Under the pieces are notes generated by a model. It was not told the DNA's origin and searched no databases. It was given only the letters and a program-made list of their open reading frames with translations. 33,791 bases of DNA from an uncultured Collinsella sp. (GTDB lineage: Bacteria > Actinomycetota > Coriobacteriia > Coriobacteriales > Coriobacteriaceae), in contig CABUBH010000023.1 of NCBI GenBank assembly GCA_902489775.1, forward strand, positions 1 through 33,791, written 5' to 3'. The position numbers and the translations under genes are program-made. This document shows, in pieces, positions 8,217 through 18,026 of the stretch (within the stretch, counting starts at the first letter, position 1; each line of letters starts with the position of its first letter).

Positions 8217-9668
8217 CTAGAAGCTAACGTCGAAGCCAGCGCCAGCGCCCTCTTCATCGGTGGTCGGAACGCCCTTTGCCTTGTTGTAGGCAAAGATCAA
8301 GACGATCGGCACGATAAAGGCGATGAGATTGCCAGCCACATACCACACGAGAGTCTCGGGCGTGACGATGAGCAGGCCAAGCACGCCGGTCAGACCCTGA
8401 CCGATAGCGCGCACCTCAAAGAGCTTGACGAAGGCACCGCCGCAGCCTGCACCGATGCATGCGCAGATGAACGGAATGATCGAATAGCGCATGTTTGCAG
8501 CAAAGATAGCGGGCTCGGAGATTCCGACCAGCGTCGGGATAAAGGACGACATGCAGATGTTGCGCTCTTTGGAGTGCTTCTTGTGAATGAGGTACATACC
8601 GATGGCGCCGCCGCCCTGGGCGATGATGGAAACCGACCAGATGGCCTGGATGTAGTTGAAGCCAGTCGTGGCAACAAGGTTTGCCTCGATACCCTGGATG
8701 AACTGATGCGTACCGGTAACGACGAGCGGCTGCAGGAACGCGGCGAAGACAAAGGCACCAAAGACGCCCATCCTGTTGTACAGGATATCGATTACGCCGG
8801 CGAGGACGTCGCCGATCAGGTTGCCGAGCGGGCCGAACACGGTGAACAGGGCGACGTTAGCAAGAATCAGGGTAACGGTCGGGACAAAGACGAATGAAAC
8901 GACCTCGGGGATGTACTTCTGGGCAATCTTCTCGACCTTGGCCATAAACCAGGCAGTCAGGATTGCGGGGAACACACCGCCCTGGAAAGCAACCATGGGA
9001 ATGGATAGCGGACCGAAGTTCCAGTACTCAGCACCCGTCGGGTCCATAACGAACGTGTTGCGGTTCATAAGGCTCGGGTGAACCATGACGATACCGACGA
9101 GGATGCCCAGGATCGGGTTACCGCCAAAACGCTTGACTGCGCTGTACATAACCAGGACAGGCAGGTAGTCGAACGTGGTGGCGATAATGGCAAAGAAGCT
9201 TGCGAGGTTCTTGAGGAACTCGCTGTGATCGGCGAGGCTGCCCTCCATGCCAAAGAGGCCGTTGGCAACGATCAGCGACTTAAGGCCGATGATGATTGCA
9301 GCGCCGACGAAGGCGGGAATGATGGGGATAAAGATGTCCGAGAATACCTTGAGGACCGAGAAGAACTTGCCCTTCTTGTCCGCCTCGGCGCCCTTGACCT
9401 CGGAAGCGCTGATCTCCTTAACGCCCGTCAGAGCCATAAACTCATCGTAAACCTTGTTGACGGTACCGGTACCGAAGATGATCATGAGCTGGCCGCTGTT
9501 GTACAGCACGCCCTTGACGCCATCGATGTTCTCGAGCTCGGCCTTGTTGTATTTGCTCGTATCCTTGAGCACCAGACGCAGACGGGTCACGCAATGCGTG
9601 GCGCCCTCGATGTTCTCCAGTCCGCCGACGTTGTCGACGACTTGCTGGGACACTGCCCTGTAGTCCAT
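8217..9668 (-). CDS. PTS sucrose-type transporter subunit IIBC
   Basis: This 483-residue phosphotransferase permease imports and phosphorylates a glucoside, here most likely sucrose. The IIB domain (residues 1-85) contains the phosphorylated cysteine in HCVTRLR (C26). The IIC domain has about ten membrane segments, with typical GISEPAIF and GTHQFIQGIE stretches. There is no fused IIA domain, so the phosphate must come from a IIA encoded elsewhere. The start is placed at ATG 9668, where GGAG lies 6 nt upstream and MDYRAVSQQVVDNVGG aligns with IIB N-termini. It is flanked by two GH32 genes on the same strand, 45 bp after the upstream one, which supports sucrose or a short fructoside as substrate. 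Confidence 0.93.
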   Translation of the reverse strand: MDYRAVSQQVVDNVGGLENIEGATHCVTRLRLVLKDTSKYNKAELENIDGVKGVLYNSGQLMIIFGTGTVNKVYDEFMALTGVKEISASEVKGAEADKKGKFFSVLKVFSDIFIPIIPAFVGAAIIIGLKSLIVANGLFGMEGSLADHSEFLKNLASFFAIIATTFDYLPVLVMYSAVKRFGGNPILGILVGIVMVHPSLMNRNTFVMDPTGAEYWNFGPLSIPMVAFQGGVFPAILTAWFMAKVEKIAQKYIPEVVSFVFVPTVTLILANVALFTVFGPLGNLIGDVLAGVIDILYNRMGVFGAFVFAAFLQPLVVTGTHQFIQGIEANLVATTGFNYIQAIWSVSIIAQGGGAIGMYLIHKKHSKERNICMSSFIPTLVGISEPAIFAANMRYSIIPFICACIGAGCGGAFVKLFEVRAIGQGLTGVLGLLIVTPETLVWYVAGNLIAFIVPIVLIFAYNKAKGVPTTDEEGAGAGFDVSF

Positions 9669-9713
9669 GTTCCTCTCCATTCCTTTTCTAAATCATAAAA
9701 CGGTTCGTTGCCG

Positions 9714-11096
9714 CTACAGAGACGCGATCGTTGCGTTTGCGCACTTGAGCGCACCGTCGGTGACGGTAAGCGCCACACCCTGGCCCTGCTTGTTGCAGAA
9801 GCGAGAGTTGAGCGCAACGTCATCGACAAAGATGGTCGCGATGTCGTCGTCGACGACCAGACGCACATGGTGAGTGCCCTCGCCCTTAAAGAACAACGGA
9901 CGCTCGAGGCCCATGTTGTTGACCTGGAACCACGGGTACTGGGGAGCCGGCGTGAACTCGAGCTTGCCCTCGCGCAGGTTGGCGCGGAACTCATAGGCAA
10001 GACCGGTCTCGGCGTCCTCGGCGAACTTGACCGAGAAGCCGGCAGCGTTACCGCCGAGCTCAATGTCGGCATCGAGCAAGTAGGTGGAGCCGGCATCTGC
10101 GGCGAGCACCTGCTCGACCTTGCCCGACTCGCAGGAAAGCTCAAAGGTCTCGACTGCCTTAGCCTCGCCAAAGGCGCCAAGCATGCTGTCGGGGAGCTTG
10201 GTGCCGAGCGTTCCGTCGGCACGCTGAACGATCTCGAGGGGCATAAAGGTGCCACCCCATAGGTAAGAGCTGGGGTCGCCGCCCTCGTCACGCGTAGGAA
10301 CCCAACCAAAGAGAACGCGACGCTCGCCATCGAATGCGGTGCGAGCGGCGTAGTACGCGCGGCCGTCGAAGGAGTCGTCAGCGGGGGTAATCCAAGGACC
10401 GTTGATGGACTTGGACATGCGGTAACGGGTCTTGTTGCCGTCGCTGTACTCGGAAAAGACGAGGTACCACCAGTCGCCCATCTTAAAGAGATCAGGCATC
10501 TCAAACATGGTGTACAGGCCCGGGTTCCACCAGTCGCCCTGGAACTCCCAGTTGGTCAGATCCTTGGAGGTGAACTTGACCAGGCGGCCGGTCATCAGAC
10601 GCTTGTCCTCGCCCACACGCGTGCCGAGGATGAGCATGTACTCTTCGTTCTCCTCATCCCAAAGCACAAAGGGATCGCGCCAGTTGCGGTCATCGTAACC
10701 CTCCTGGGGCGGAAGCAGCGTCTCGGCGATGTTCTTCTCCCACTTGACGGCGTCGTCGCTCGTTGCATGAAGAAGAACCTGCTTCATCAAACGTGCGCGA
10801 ACCTTATCGCGATTGCAACCAGTGTAGAGCGCATGGTACTTGTCGGCCACCTTAAACACCGTGCCGGCATAAATGTACTGGTCGACTTCCTCGTCGCCGC
10901 CGCGCTCAAGGCTCTCGCCAAAGTCCTTGTAGTTGACGAAATCCTTGGTCGTAGCGAGTGCCCAGCCAAACGGCTCTCCGAAAGGTTCGGGGTTACGCGT
11001 GTCACGCTGATGATAGAGATAGAACGTGCCGTCCTCGCCGTACGGCATGATGTCGCCTACCCAAATTCCCTCAGGCTGGTAATACACCTTGTGCAT
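9714..11096 (-). CDS. Divergent GH32 family beta-fructosidase
   Basis: The 460-residue protein is the first gene of the fructoside operon. It has the GH32 block order with variant motifs: GIWVGDIMP (D15) replaces WMNDPNG, NWRDPF (R140-D141-P142) is canonical, and FEMPDLF (E199) provides the acid/base but lacks the usual EC cysteine. The nucleophile motif begins almost at residue 10, so the N-terminus is short. The C-terminal sandwich (about 310-460) contains VRLVVDDDIATIFVDD. AGGAAG lies 6 nt before ATG 11096. Pairing of a canonical and a divergent GH32 in one operon suggests different fructosides, for example sucrose phosphate versus a short fructan or phosphorylated product. Its exact substrate cannot be read from sequence. 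Confidence 0.85.
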   Translation of the reverse strand: MHKVYYQPEGIWVGDIMPYGEDGTFYLYHQRDTRNPEPFGEPFGWALATTKDFVNYKDFGESLERGGDEEVDQYIYAGTVFKVADKYHALYTGCNRDKVRARLMKQVLLHATSDDAVKWEKNIAETLLPPQEGYDDRNWRDPFVLWDEENEEYMLILGTRVGEDKRLMTGRLVKFTSKDLTNWEFQGDWWNPGLYTMFEMPDLFKMGDWWYLVFSEYSDGNKTRYRMSKSINGPWITPADDSFDGRAYYAARTAFDGERRVLFGWVPTRDEGGDPSSYLWGGTFMPLEIVQRADGTLGTKLPDSMLGAFGEAKAVETFELSCESGKVEQVLAADAGSTYLLDADIELGGNAAGFSVKFAEDAETGLAYEFRANLREGKLEFTPAPQYPWFQVNNMGLERPLFFKGEGTHHVRLVVDDDIATIFVDDVALNSRFCNKQGQGVALTVTDGALKCANATIASL

Positions 11097-11138
11097 CCGA
11101 GACTTCCTTTCCACGACATACTAACTCGGTACAATGGC

Positions 11139-11176
11139 AAGATATGTCAATCGTTTTCATATGTCAAACGTTTTCA
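11139..11176 (-). promoter_or_regulatory. Fructoside operon promoter with two LacI-type operators
   Basis: On the minus strand TTGACA (11162-11167), a 17-nt spacer and TATCTT (11139-11144) form a good sigma-70-type promoter about 45 bp before the divergent GH32 start. Two near-identical operators, TGTCAATCGTTTTCA (11145-11159) and TGTCAAACGTTTTCA (11162-11176) as read on the plus strand, fill the -35 and spacer. Their central CG and pseudo-symmetry are typical of LacI/GalR sites, so the LacI protein encoded just upstream should repress here. Confidence 0.8.
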
Positions 11177-11208
11177 CACCAATACGTCTTTTCGCAGTTC
11201 CAGTCGTC

Positions 11209-11223
11209 GGCAAACGGTTGACA
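11209..11223. promoter_or_regulatory. Third, weaker LacI-type operator
   Basis: GGCAAACGGTTGACA shares the CAA-N-CG-N-TTG core of the two promoter operators and lies upstream of the -35. It could serve as an auxiliary site. The match is weaker than for the other operators. Confidence 0.45.
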
Positions 11224-11279
11224 TATGCCGGTGAACGGTCATCAGAGGCGTTTGAGGAATTCTTTTGGCACGGGATGAA

Positions 11280-12290
11280 CTATGCGGTTTTGCCCTCAAT
11301 GAGTTCAACGGGGAGCTTGATATTCGATTCGGGATTATCGCCGTTAATAAGAGCGATGATGGATTGCGCCGCGAGCTCTCCGATGCGATCGATATCTTGA
11401 CGTACGGTTGTTAAGTCAGGCATAAACGTCATAGTTCGGCGGGCACCATCCGCGCCCACGACCTTAATATCGTCTGGAGCGCTCAAGCCGCGCTGCTTCA
11501 TCACGTTGAGACAGATGGCCGCCATCGTATCGTCTCCCGCAAAGATGCCGTCAATATCGGGGTTCTCATCGAGGATCTTCGCAACGACCGCGCCCTTTTC
11601 GTCGTCGGGCTTAACGAACTCAACCTCACGGACAAGCGCGGACAAACCGGCCTGCTCAACAACATCGAGGTAGGCATCGGTACGCTTATTGGCAGGCATG
11701 CGCATGCGGCTATTGCTGCGCAGGCACAGGATACGCCTGCAGCCGTCATCAATCAGACGGCGCGTGGCGAGCTCGCCAATGCCATAGCTGTCACTTGCAA
11801 TCTGGACAGAGCCCTCGCCAAGATCGCAGTCGATGCCAACCAGGCTCAAGCCCATCTCGGCATATGCCTCGGCACCGATATTGAGGGAGTTGACGATGAC
11901 GCCGTTGACCATATTGCGGCGGAGCATGTCGATATAGGAACGCTCAAGATCAGGTCGATTGGCGCTGTTGCACAGCAACATCTTAAAGCCGTTTTCCGCT
12001 AACGTGCGCTCGACCGCCTGCACAACCTGAGCATGGAACGGGCTGCTCACAAAGGGAACAATCATGCCGATAAGGTTCAGGCGGCCATTGAGCATGGCAC
12101 GGGCGATATCGTTGGGCGTGTAATTGATGCGCTCCATCGCCGCATGGACTTTATCGCGGGTTTCCTGGCTAATGTAGCCGCGATTATTAAGCACGCGAGA
12201 TACCGTAGTAGGCGAAACCCCCGCCACCGCTGCAACTTCCTTGATACCAGGCTTAGCCGTATCCTTAGAACGAGCACCCTCGCGAGCCAT
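11280..12290 (-). CDS. LacI-family transcriptional repressor of the fructoside operon
   Basis: The 336-residue regulator has a LacI-type HTH and hinge (about residues 16-62: IKEVAAVAGVSPTTVSRVL, then NYTPNDIARAM) and a periplasmic-binding-protein-like effector domain with LIGMIVP at its start. GGAGGG lies 5 nt before ATG 12290. It is upstream of and collinear with the two GH32 genes and the PTS gene, with 183 bp containing a separate promoter and operators between. A matching operator also sits upstream of its own start (12311-12325), so autoregulation is likely. The effector is presumably sucrose or a phosphorylated derivative (inference). Confidence 0.93.
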   Translation of the reverse strand: MAREGARSKDTAKPGIKEVAAVAGVSPTTVSRVLNNRGYISQETRDKVHAAMERINYTPNDIARAMLNGRLNLIGMIVPFVSSPFHAQVVQAVERTLAENGFKMLLCNSANRPDLERSYIDMLRRNMVNGVIVNSLNIGAEAYAEMGLSLVGIDCDLGEGSVQIASDSYGIGELATRRLIDDGCRRILCLRSNSRMRMPANKRTDAYLDVVEQAGLSALVREVEFVKPDDEKGAVVAKILDENPDIDGIFAGDDTMAAICLNVMKQRGLSAPDDIKVVGADGARRTMTFMPDLTTVRQDIDRIGELAAQSIIALINGDNPESNIKLPVELIEGKTA

Positions 12291-12310
12291 AGCACCCTCC
12301 CCCATCAACA

Positions 12311-12325
12311 TGTCATACGTTTACA
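12311..12325. promoter_or_regulatory. LacI-type operator upstream of lacI
   Basis: TGTCATACGTTTACA matches the fructoside-operon operators at 13 of 15 positions (TGTCAAACGTTTTCA). It lies 20 bp before the lacI start codon, indicating negative autoregulation. Confidence 0.7.
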
Positions 12326-12439
12326 TACGAACAAAGCATACCCCAACAACAGCGGGAAGACGGTAACAGCACAAGTAAGTAAACGACTCATCCAAATAAT
12401 TAGGAGAGTTCCGCCTAAAGGGTGACTACACAGGACCCC

Positions 12440-12569
12440 CGCCGGGCCGCTTTGGGTTACTTTCCAAAACATTTCCGCAGGACGCAAAGGGCTCCGCCGC
12501 GCGAAGCGCGCAGCGGAGCCCTTTGCATGTCCGAGGACGTTTTGGAAAGTAACCCAAAGCGGCCCGGCG
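12440..12569. repeat. 130-nt nested palindrome
   Basis: A perfect 31-bp outer stem (12440-12470 with 12539-12569, inner end TTTCCAAAAC/GTTTTGGAAA) encloses a perfect 14-bp stem GCAAAGGGCTCCGC/GCGGAGCCCTTTGC (12484-12497, 12513-12526) and an apical CGCGC-GAA-GCGCG (12498-12510). The two spacers are partly complementary (GGAC/GTCC). It lies just after the stop of the glycyl-radical subunit gene and upstream of lacI. It may terminate the pfl transcript, but its size and outer symmetry look more like a mobile or recombinogenic repeat. The 13-mer at 12472-12484 recurs inverted at 36-48. Confidence 0.9.
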
Positions 12570-12591
12570 ATCCTGCGGGAGTTAAACCCCT

Positions 12592-12843
12592 TTAGAACTT
12601 GTCGTGGAAGGTACGCGAAATGACCTCGTCCTGCTGCTCCTTGGTGAGCGTGTGGAAGTTCACGGCATAGCCGGAAACGCGGATGGTCAGCTGCGGGTAC
12701 TTCTCGGGGTGAGCCTGAGCATCGAGCAACGTCTCACGGTTGAAGACGTTGATGTTCAGGTGATGGCCACCCTTCTCGGCGTAAGCGTCGAGCATGTGGA
12801 CCAGGTTATCGGCCTGAGTCTCGGAAACTTCAGAAACCTTCAT
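12592..12843 (-). CDS. Stand-alone glycyl-radical subunit of pyruvate formate-lyase
   Basis: The 83-residue protein corresponds to the C-terminal end of PFL: LNINVFNRETLLDA, then HPEKYPQLTIRVSGYAVNF, with the radical glycine at G58, then LTKEQQDEVISRTF. The preceding catalytic gene stops exactly before this domain, so the two together (683+83 residues) equal one ordinary PFL of about 760. AAGGAG lies 7 nt before the ATG. It is shorter than GrcA/YfiD (about 127 residues), which is a repair protein for oxygen-cleaved PFL; here it is the only glycyl-radical domain in the window, so it is probably an obligate subunit. Two hairpins separate it from the catalytic gene. Confidence 0.93.
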   Translation of the reverse strand: MKVSEVSETQADNLVHMLDAYAEKGGHHLNINVFNRETLLDAQAHPEKYPQLTIRVSGYAVNFHTLTKEQQDEVISRTFHDKF

Positions 12844-12866
12844 AATGTGTCTCCTTCGATCGATAG

Positions 12867-12886
12867 GCGCCGGCCGAAACCGGCGC
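12867..12886 (-). promoter_or_regulatory. GC-rich hairpin before the glycyl-radical subunit start
   Basis: GCGCCGG (12867-12873) pairs with CCGGCGC (12880-12886) around a 6-nt loop. It lies about 10 nt upstream of the AAGGAG of the small PFL gene. Placed between two genes whose products may be needed in a defined ratio, it could influence mRNA processing, stability or reading through. Confidence 0.55.
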
Positions 12887-12902
12887 GCTAATCAGTAATC
12901 GT

Positions 12903-12927
12903 TATTGTTAGTATAGCACTAACAATA
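12903..12927 (-). terminator. Hairpin directly after the pfl catalytic subunit stop
   Basis: A perfect 10-bp AT-rich inverted repeat (TATTGTTAGT/ACTAACAATA, 5-nt spacer) begins one base past the stop codon. No T-run follows, so it is more likely an mRNA-stabilising or partial-attenuation structure than a full terminator. Confidence 0.5.
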
Positions 12928-12928
12928 G

Positions 12929-14980
<2,052 letters not shown>

Positions 14981-15374
14981 TGTGTAACCACGCTCCTAGT
15001 TACGTGTAATGCGGCGCTCTCTCACACCGCTGCTTATTGAATTCTTGAGTGTTCGGCTTGCACTACCGGCTTCTTCCGTTCTTCACCACACGTTGGTGCA
15101 GGGAAAACGTCTGTCCACCTTGGAACTACAACCCAAAACCCAAGATTTCACCCGTCTGAGAAGGATAACATAGCGGCCCTCTCCATCTGGGCTATTATAT
15201 GTTTCTTTTTTTATATCATAATGGCGTTTTTTACAAACCCGCAGGAAATGCGAGCGCAAACAACTACCGTTCACCGATTTGTTTGGTATTTTTCCTTGCC
15301 TTTGTACGACCTTCGCTCTAGCTGTTATGCCAGCTTTAGCAGGGTAAAGTGTCCCAGAGACCCTACAGAAACTG
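14981..15374 (-). promoter_or_regulatory. Upstream region of the pfl operon
   Basis: No gene is visible here. On the minus strand a TATAAT (15194-15199) within a very AT-rich tract (about 15190-15235) is the best candidate -10 element; the -35 is poor, suggesting an activator. This would give an untranslated leader of about 200 nt containing small hairpins. I did not find a clear FNR-type TTGAT-N4-ATCAA site. Confidence 0.45.
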
Positions 15375-15408
15375 CAGGGCGGCCACGGGATCCCCCGTGG
15401 CCGCCCTG
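15375..15408 (-). terminator. Strong hairpin downstream of the KdgT-type permease gene
   Basis: A perfect 15-bp stem (CAGGGCGGCCACGGG with its complement, 15375-15389 and 15394-15408) and a 4-nt loop. On the minus strand it follows the permease stop by about 38 nt and is followed by GCAGTTTCTGT, a poor T-run; on the plus strand GTTTTT follows at 15420-15425. It most likely insulates the permease operon from the pfl promoter. Confidence 0.75.
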
Positions 15409-15446
15409 TGGTGTAGCTAGTTTTTAGCTTTGATTACCGCTTGGCA

Positions 15447-16466
15447 TTAGGCGGCTGCGGCGGCCTTGTCGGTCGTTGCCTTGCTATCGCCGTTGCCCTG
15501 GCCCTCAAAATGCTTGTAGCACCAGCTGGTGACCAGCGGGGTCAAAATAGCCGTAACGATTGCGCAGGCAGCAACCTGTGCCGTAGCCGTCGCGAGCACC
15601 GCACCGCCGTACATGGCCCCGTTGACGCTTGCCATGGCAGCAGGCGTGGCCACATTGGCTCCGGCGCAGCTCGAAATGGCCGCACCTGCGACACCCGTAC
15701 CACCCGTGAGCTTATCGACCGCGATGACGGGAATTGCAAAGATCACCGAGCAGATCACGCCGAGCAGGATGCCGGGAAGACCGCCGTTGATAAGCTGGCC
15801 AAAAGTCATGGTCGAGCCCATGGCAAAGAAGACGAGCACGATGATGGCGGAAAGTGCCGGTGCCATCATCTTCTTAAAGCTGGGGAACAGGTTACCCAGA
15901 ATAATGCCGACGACGATCGGCAGAATGGCGCCCACGAGCGACCAGCCGATCGGGGCCTGGCCGGCAGCGCCGAGCACGATCATCGTGACCGGAGGGCCGA
16001 CAACCAGCGTGGTGATGGCGACAGCGCCACGCTCAGCCTCGTTGCCCATGGTACCCATCAGCCCAGCGTACATAGCGTTGTTGGCGCCGGTGCAAGCCGC
16101 CAGCATCACCATGGCAGAGATGCCAAACAAGTTGTCGTTGAACACATAAAGGATGAGCAGCGACATGGCAACGACCACGATCTGCTTGACGGCGATGATG
16201 ATGGCGCCGCGGGCAGCGGCGGCAGGAGCGCTCTTAAACGAAATCGTCGTACCGACGATGAGCAAAAAAGCGCCCACGAGCGGGCCAGCGCCCTGCTGGG
16301 TCATGCCAAGCGTAAAGCTGCCGAGCGTTTTGAACAGGTCGGGGAATAGCGTGTTGAGCAGACAGCCCAACAGAAGCGGCACCAAGATATTGGCGCCCGG
16401 GATGGAGGACATCTTAAAGAACGGCTCCTTTGCCGCCGGCGCCTCCACCGCAGTCGATTCACTCAT
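15447..16466 (-). CDS. kdgT: KdgT-type 2-keto-3-deoxygluconate permease
   Basis: The 339-residue membrane protein has about ten hydrophobic segments and matches the 2-keto-3-deoxygluconate:proton symporter family, with GTTISFKSAPAAAARG, ACTGANNAMYAGLMG and SSCAGANVATPAAMA. It would import 2-keto-3-deoxygluconate or a similar keto-sugar acid from pectin/alginate breakdown. The ATG at 16466 is set by an ideal AAAGGAG with 6-nt spacing. It lies 109 bp downstream of the SDR dehydrogenase gene on the same strand, which fits transport plus first oxidation/reduction step. The C-terminal tail is Ala/Lys-rich and of low complexity. Family is fairly sure; the exact substrate is not. Confidence 0.85.
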   Translation of the reverse strand: MSESTAVEAPAAKEPFFKMSSIPGANILVPLLLGCLLNTLFPDLFKTLGSFTLGMTQQGAGPLVGAFLLIVGTTISFKSAPAAAARGAIIIAVKQIVVVAMSLLILYVFNDNLFGISAMVMLAACTGANNAMYAGLMGTMGNEAERGAVAITTLVVGPPVTMIVLGAAGQAPIGWSLVGAILPIVVGIILGNLFPSFKKMMAPALSAIIVLVFFAMGSTMTFGQLINGGLPGILLGVICSVIFAIPVIAVDKLTGGTGVAGAAISSCAGANVATPAAMASVNGAMYGGAVLATATAQVAACAIVTAILTPLVTSWCYKHFEGQGNGDSKATTDKAAAAA

Positions 16467-16523
16467 ATATATCTCCTTTGGATGCATGCGAATCGTAGCC
16501 GCATGCGCCTATATCAGAAAGAA

Positions 16524-16555
16524 GGCGACGGTCCCGAGTCGCAGGAGCCGTCGCC
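16524..16555 (-). terminator. Intercistronic hairpin between SDR and permease genes
   Basis: GGCGACGG (16524-16531) pairs with CCGTCGCC (16548-16555) around a 16-nt loop, 19 nt after the SDR stop codon. No T-run follows on the minus strand, so partial termination or mRNA processing within the operon is more likely than a full stop. Confidence 0.5.
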
Positions 16556-16574
16556 GAATAATCGTCGCGGAGTA

Positions 16575-17324
16575 TTACCCGTCCAGAACGATGCCACCGT
16601 CGCAGTCACCGATCTCGCCGTTCACGAAGCTGGCGAGGTCGGAAGCGAAGAACAGCACCATCTGCGCAGGCTCGCTGGCCTGGGCGGCGCGGCCCAGAGG
16701 AATACCGTTGATGATGCGCTGAGAGTTCTCGTCAGAGAGGATCGAGGTCATATCGGTAAGCGTGAGCGACGGGCATACAGCGTTGCAGCGAACGCCAAAC
16801 TTGCCGCCTTCCTTGGCGACTGCCTTGGTTAGACCGTTAACACCGGCCTTGGAGCTCGCGTAAGCCGCGGTGCCGAGCAGGCCGCCGCCGATCTTGCCAG
16901 CAACAGAGCTCACGTTGACGATAGTGCCGGCATGGGCCGCCTTAAAGTGCGGGTACACGGCGTTCATCATGGTAAAGGTGCCGTTGAGGTTGATGTCGAT
17001 GGTACGGCGCCACTCGGTGTCATCGATCTCGTCGAACTTCTTGGTGCTGATGACGCCAGCGCAGTTAATCAGGATGTTGGTCTGCGGCAGATCGGTGAAA
17101 ATCTGCTCGACGGTCTCGCGCGCCTTGGGTGCATCGGCGACATCGAGCTGATAGAACTTGTTGCCCTCGCCAAGCTCGGCCACAGCGGCCTCGCCCTTAG
17201 CAGCGTTCCTTGCGATGAGCGCGACGTGTCCGCCGCCCGCAACGATACCCTTGGCAATCTCGAGGCCAATGCCCTGAGTGCCACCGGTAACGATCGCGGT
17301 CTTGCCCGTGAAGTCAAATGCCAT
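16575..17324 (-). CDS. Short-chain dehydrogenase/reductase, possibly KduD-like
   Basis: The 249-residue classical SDR has the NAD(P)-binding TGGTQGIG (13-20), NCAG (86-89), a catalytic serine in NVSSVAG (138-139) and YASSK (Y154, K158), and ends in DGGIVLDG. The ATG at 17324 follows a purine-rich AAAGGGGGA. Length and motifs fit enzymes such as 2-dehydro-3-deoxy-D-gluconate 5-dehydrogenase (KduD), 3-oxoacyl-ACP reductase or sugar-alcohol dehydrogenases. The downstream KdgT-type permease makes a keto-sugar-acid role the best guess, but the sequence alone does not settle the substrate. Confidence 0.88.
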   Translation of the reverse strand: MAFDFTGKTAIVTGGTQGIGLEIAKGIVAGGGHVALIARNAAKGEAAVAELGEGNKFYQLDVADAPKARETVEQIFTDLPQTNILINCAGVISTKKFDEIDDTEWRRTIDINLNGTFTMMNAVYPHFKAAHAGTIVNVSSVAGKIGGGLLGTAAYASSKAGVNGLTKAVAKEGGKFGVRCNAVCPSLTLTDMTSILSDENSQRIINGIPLGRAAQASEPAQMVLFFASDLASFVNGEIGDCDGGIVLDG

Positions 17325-17542
17325 GACTCCATCCCCCTTTATGTAAGGTGTCTCCTTGCGGGAAGTTGGAGCATCGCACGTGGCGATTATATGAGTCCCA
17401 GTCGTCATGGTGGTGACAACCCCTCGCCTAACCGCGTGCATGATAGTTCTTTAAAACGCTTCAGCAATTGAATGATTTTAAGTCTTTATGCGCTCTTTAT
17501 ATTGCCCACTGTATGAGGCCCGCGTATGGGGGTATCATCTTT

Positions 17543-17579
17543 CACCGAAAATAGTTTCTAGTGTTAGGGGTTTTCGGTG
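17543..17579. promoter_or_regulatory. Inverted repeat over the marR start codon
   Basis: CACCGAAAA (17543-17551) and TTTTCGGTG (17571-17579) form a perfect 9-bp inverted repeat with a 19-nt spacer. The right arm contains the GTG start codon and the spacer contains the AGGGG ribosome site. As DNA it could be the MarR operator; as RNA it would hide the start codon. TTGCCC, 17 nt and TATGGG just upstream form a possible promoter. Confidence 0.55.
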
Positions 17580-18026
17580 GAAGATACCGATTTCCATGAG
17601 CTTGGGAGTCAGCTCCTTACCGAGTTTGGCGGCATTCACCAGCGCGTTTCGCGCTTTGTGGACAAAGCTCTCAGCGGCGAGATGGCTGTCATGCGCGCCC
17701 TTATGCTCGCTGGCGGTTCGCTCACGCCGAGCGAACTCGCCGATCGCGCCTGGGTCTCGAACGCCCGCATCGCCAATATCCTACGCGCTCTCGAAGCCAA
17801 GGGTTGGGTTGAGCGTGAGCACTCAAAGACCGACCGTCGTCGCGTACACGTCATAGTGACCGACAAGGGATTCCAGGATCTCGAAATCAAACGCCGGGAA
17901 TTCGAGGACCGCACCGCGGCTTTCCTCGAGCAGCTCGGCGAAACAGATACCCAAGAGATGGTGCGCCTTCTTAGACGTGCCAACGAAATTATCGACCGCA
18001 ATCAAGAAAGGAGAGATGCCGAGTGA
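17577..18026 (+). CDS. MarR-family transcriptional regulator
   Basis: The 149-residue winged-helix protein has a central HTH (about 48-80: LTPSELADRAWVSNARIANILRALEAKGWVER) and a wing with KTDRRRVHVIVTDKG, the diagnostic MarR DxR-type motif. The GTG start has AGGGG 6 nt upstream. It overlaps the first ABC exporter gene by 4 nt (GTGA), so it is translationally coupled and probably represses its own operon, relieved by an exported substrate. This marR-ABC-ABC layout is common for multidrug/peptide exporters in Firmicutes and Actinobacteria. Confidence 0.93.
   Translation: MEDTDFHELGSQLLTEFGGIHQRVSRFVDKALSGEMAVMRALMLAGGSLTPSELADRAWVSNARIANILRALEAKGWVEREHSKTDRRRVHVIVTDKGFQDLEIKRREFEDRTAAFLEQLGETDTQEMVRLLRRANEIIDRNQERRDAE

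Noticed and set aside
12844..12928. Frameshift or sequencing error as the cause of the split PFL
   Set aside because: The large gene has its own stop and the small gene its own AAGGAG and ATG, with 85 bp of non-coding hairpin-forming DNA between them.
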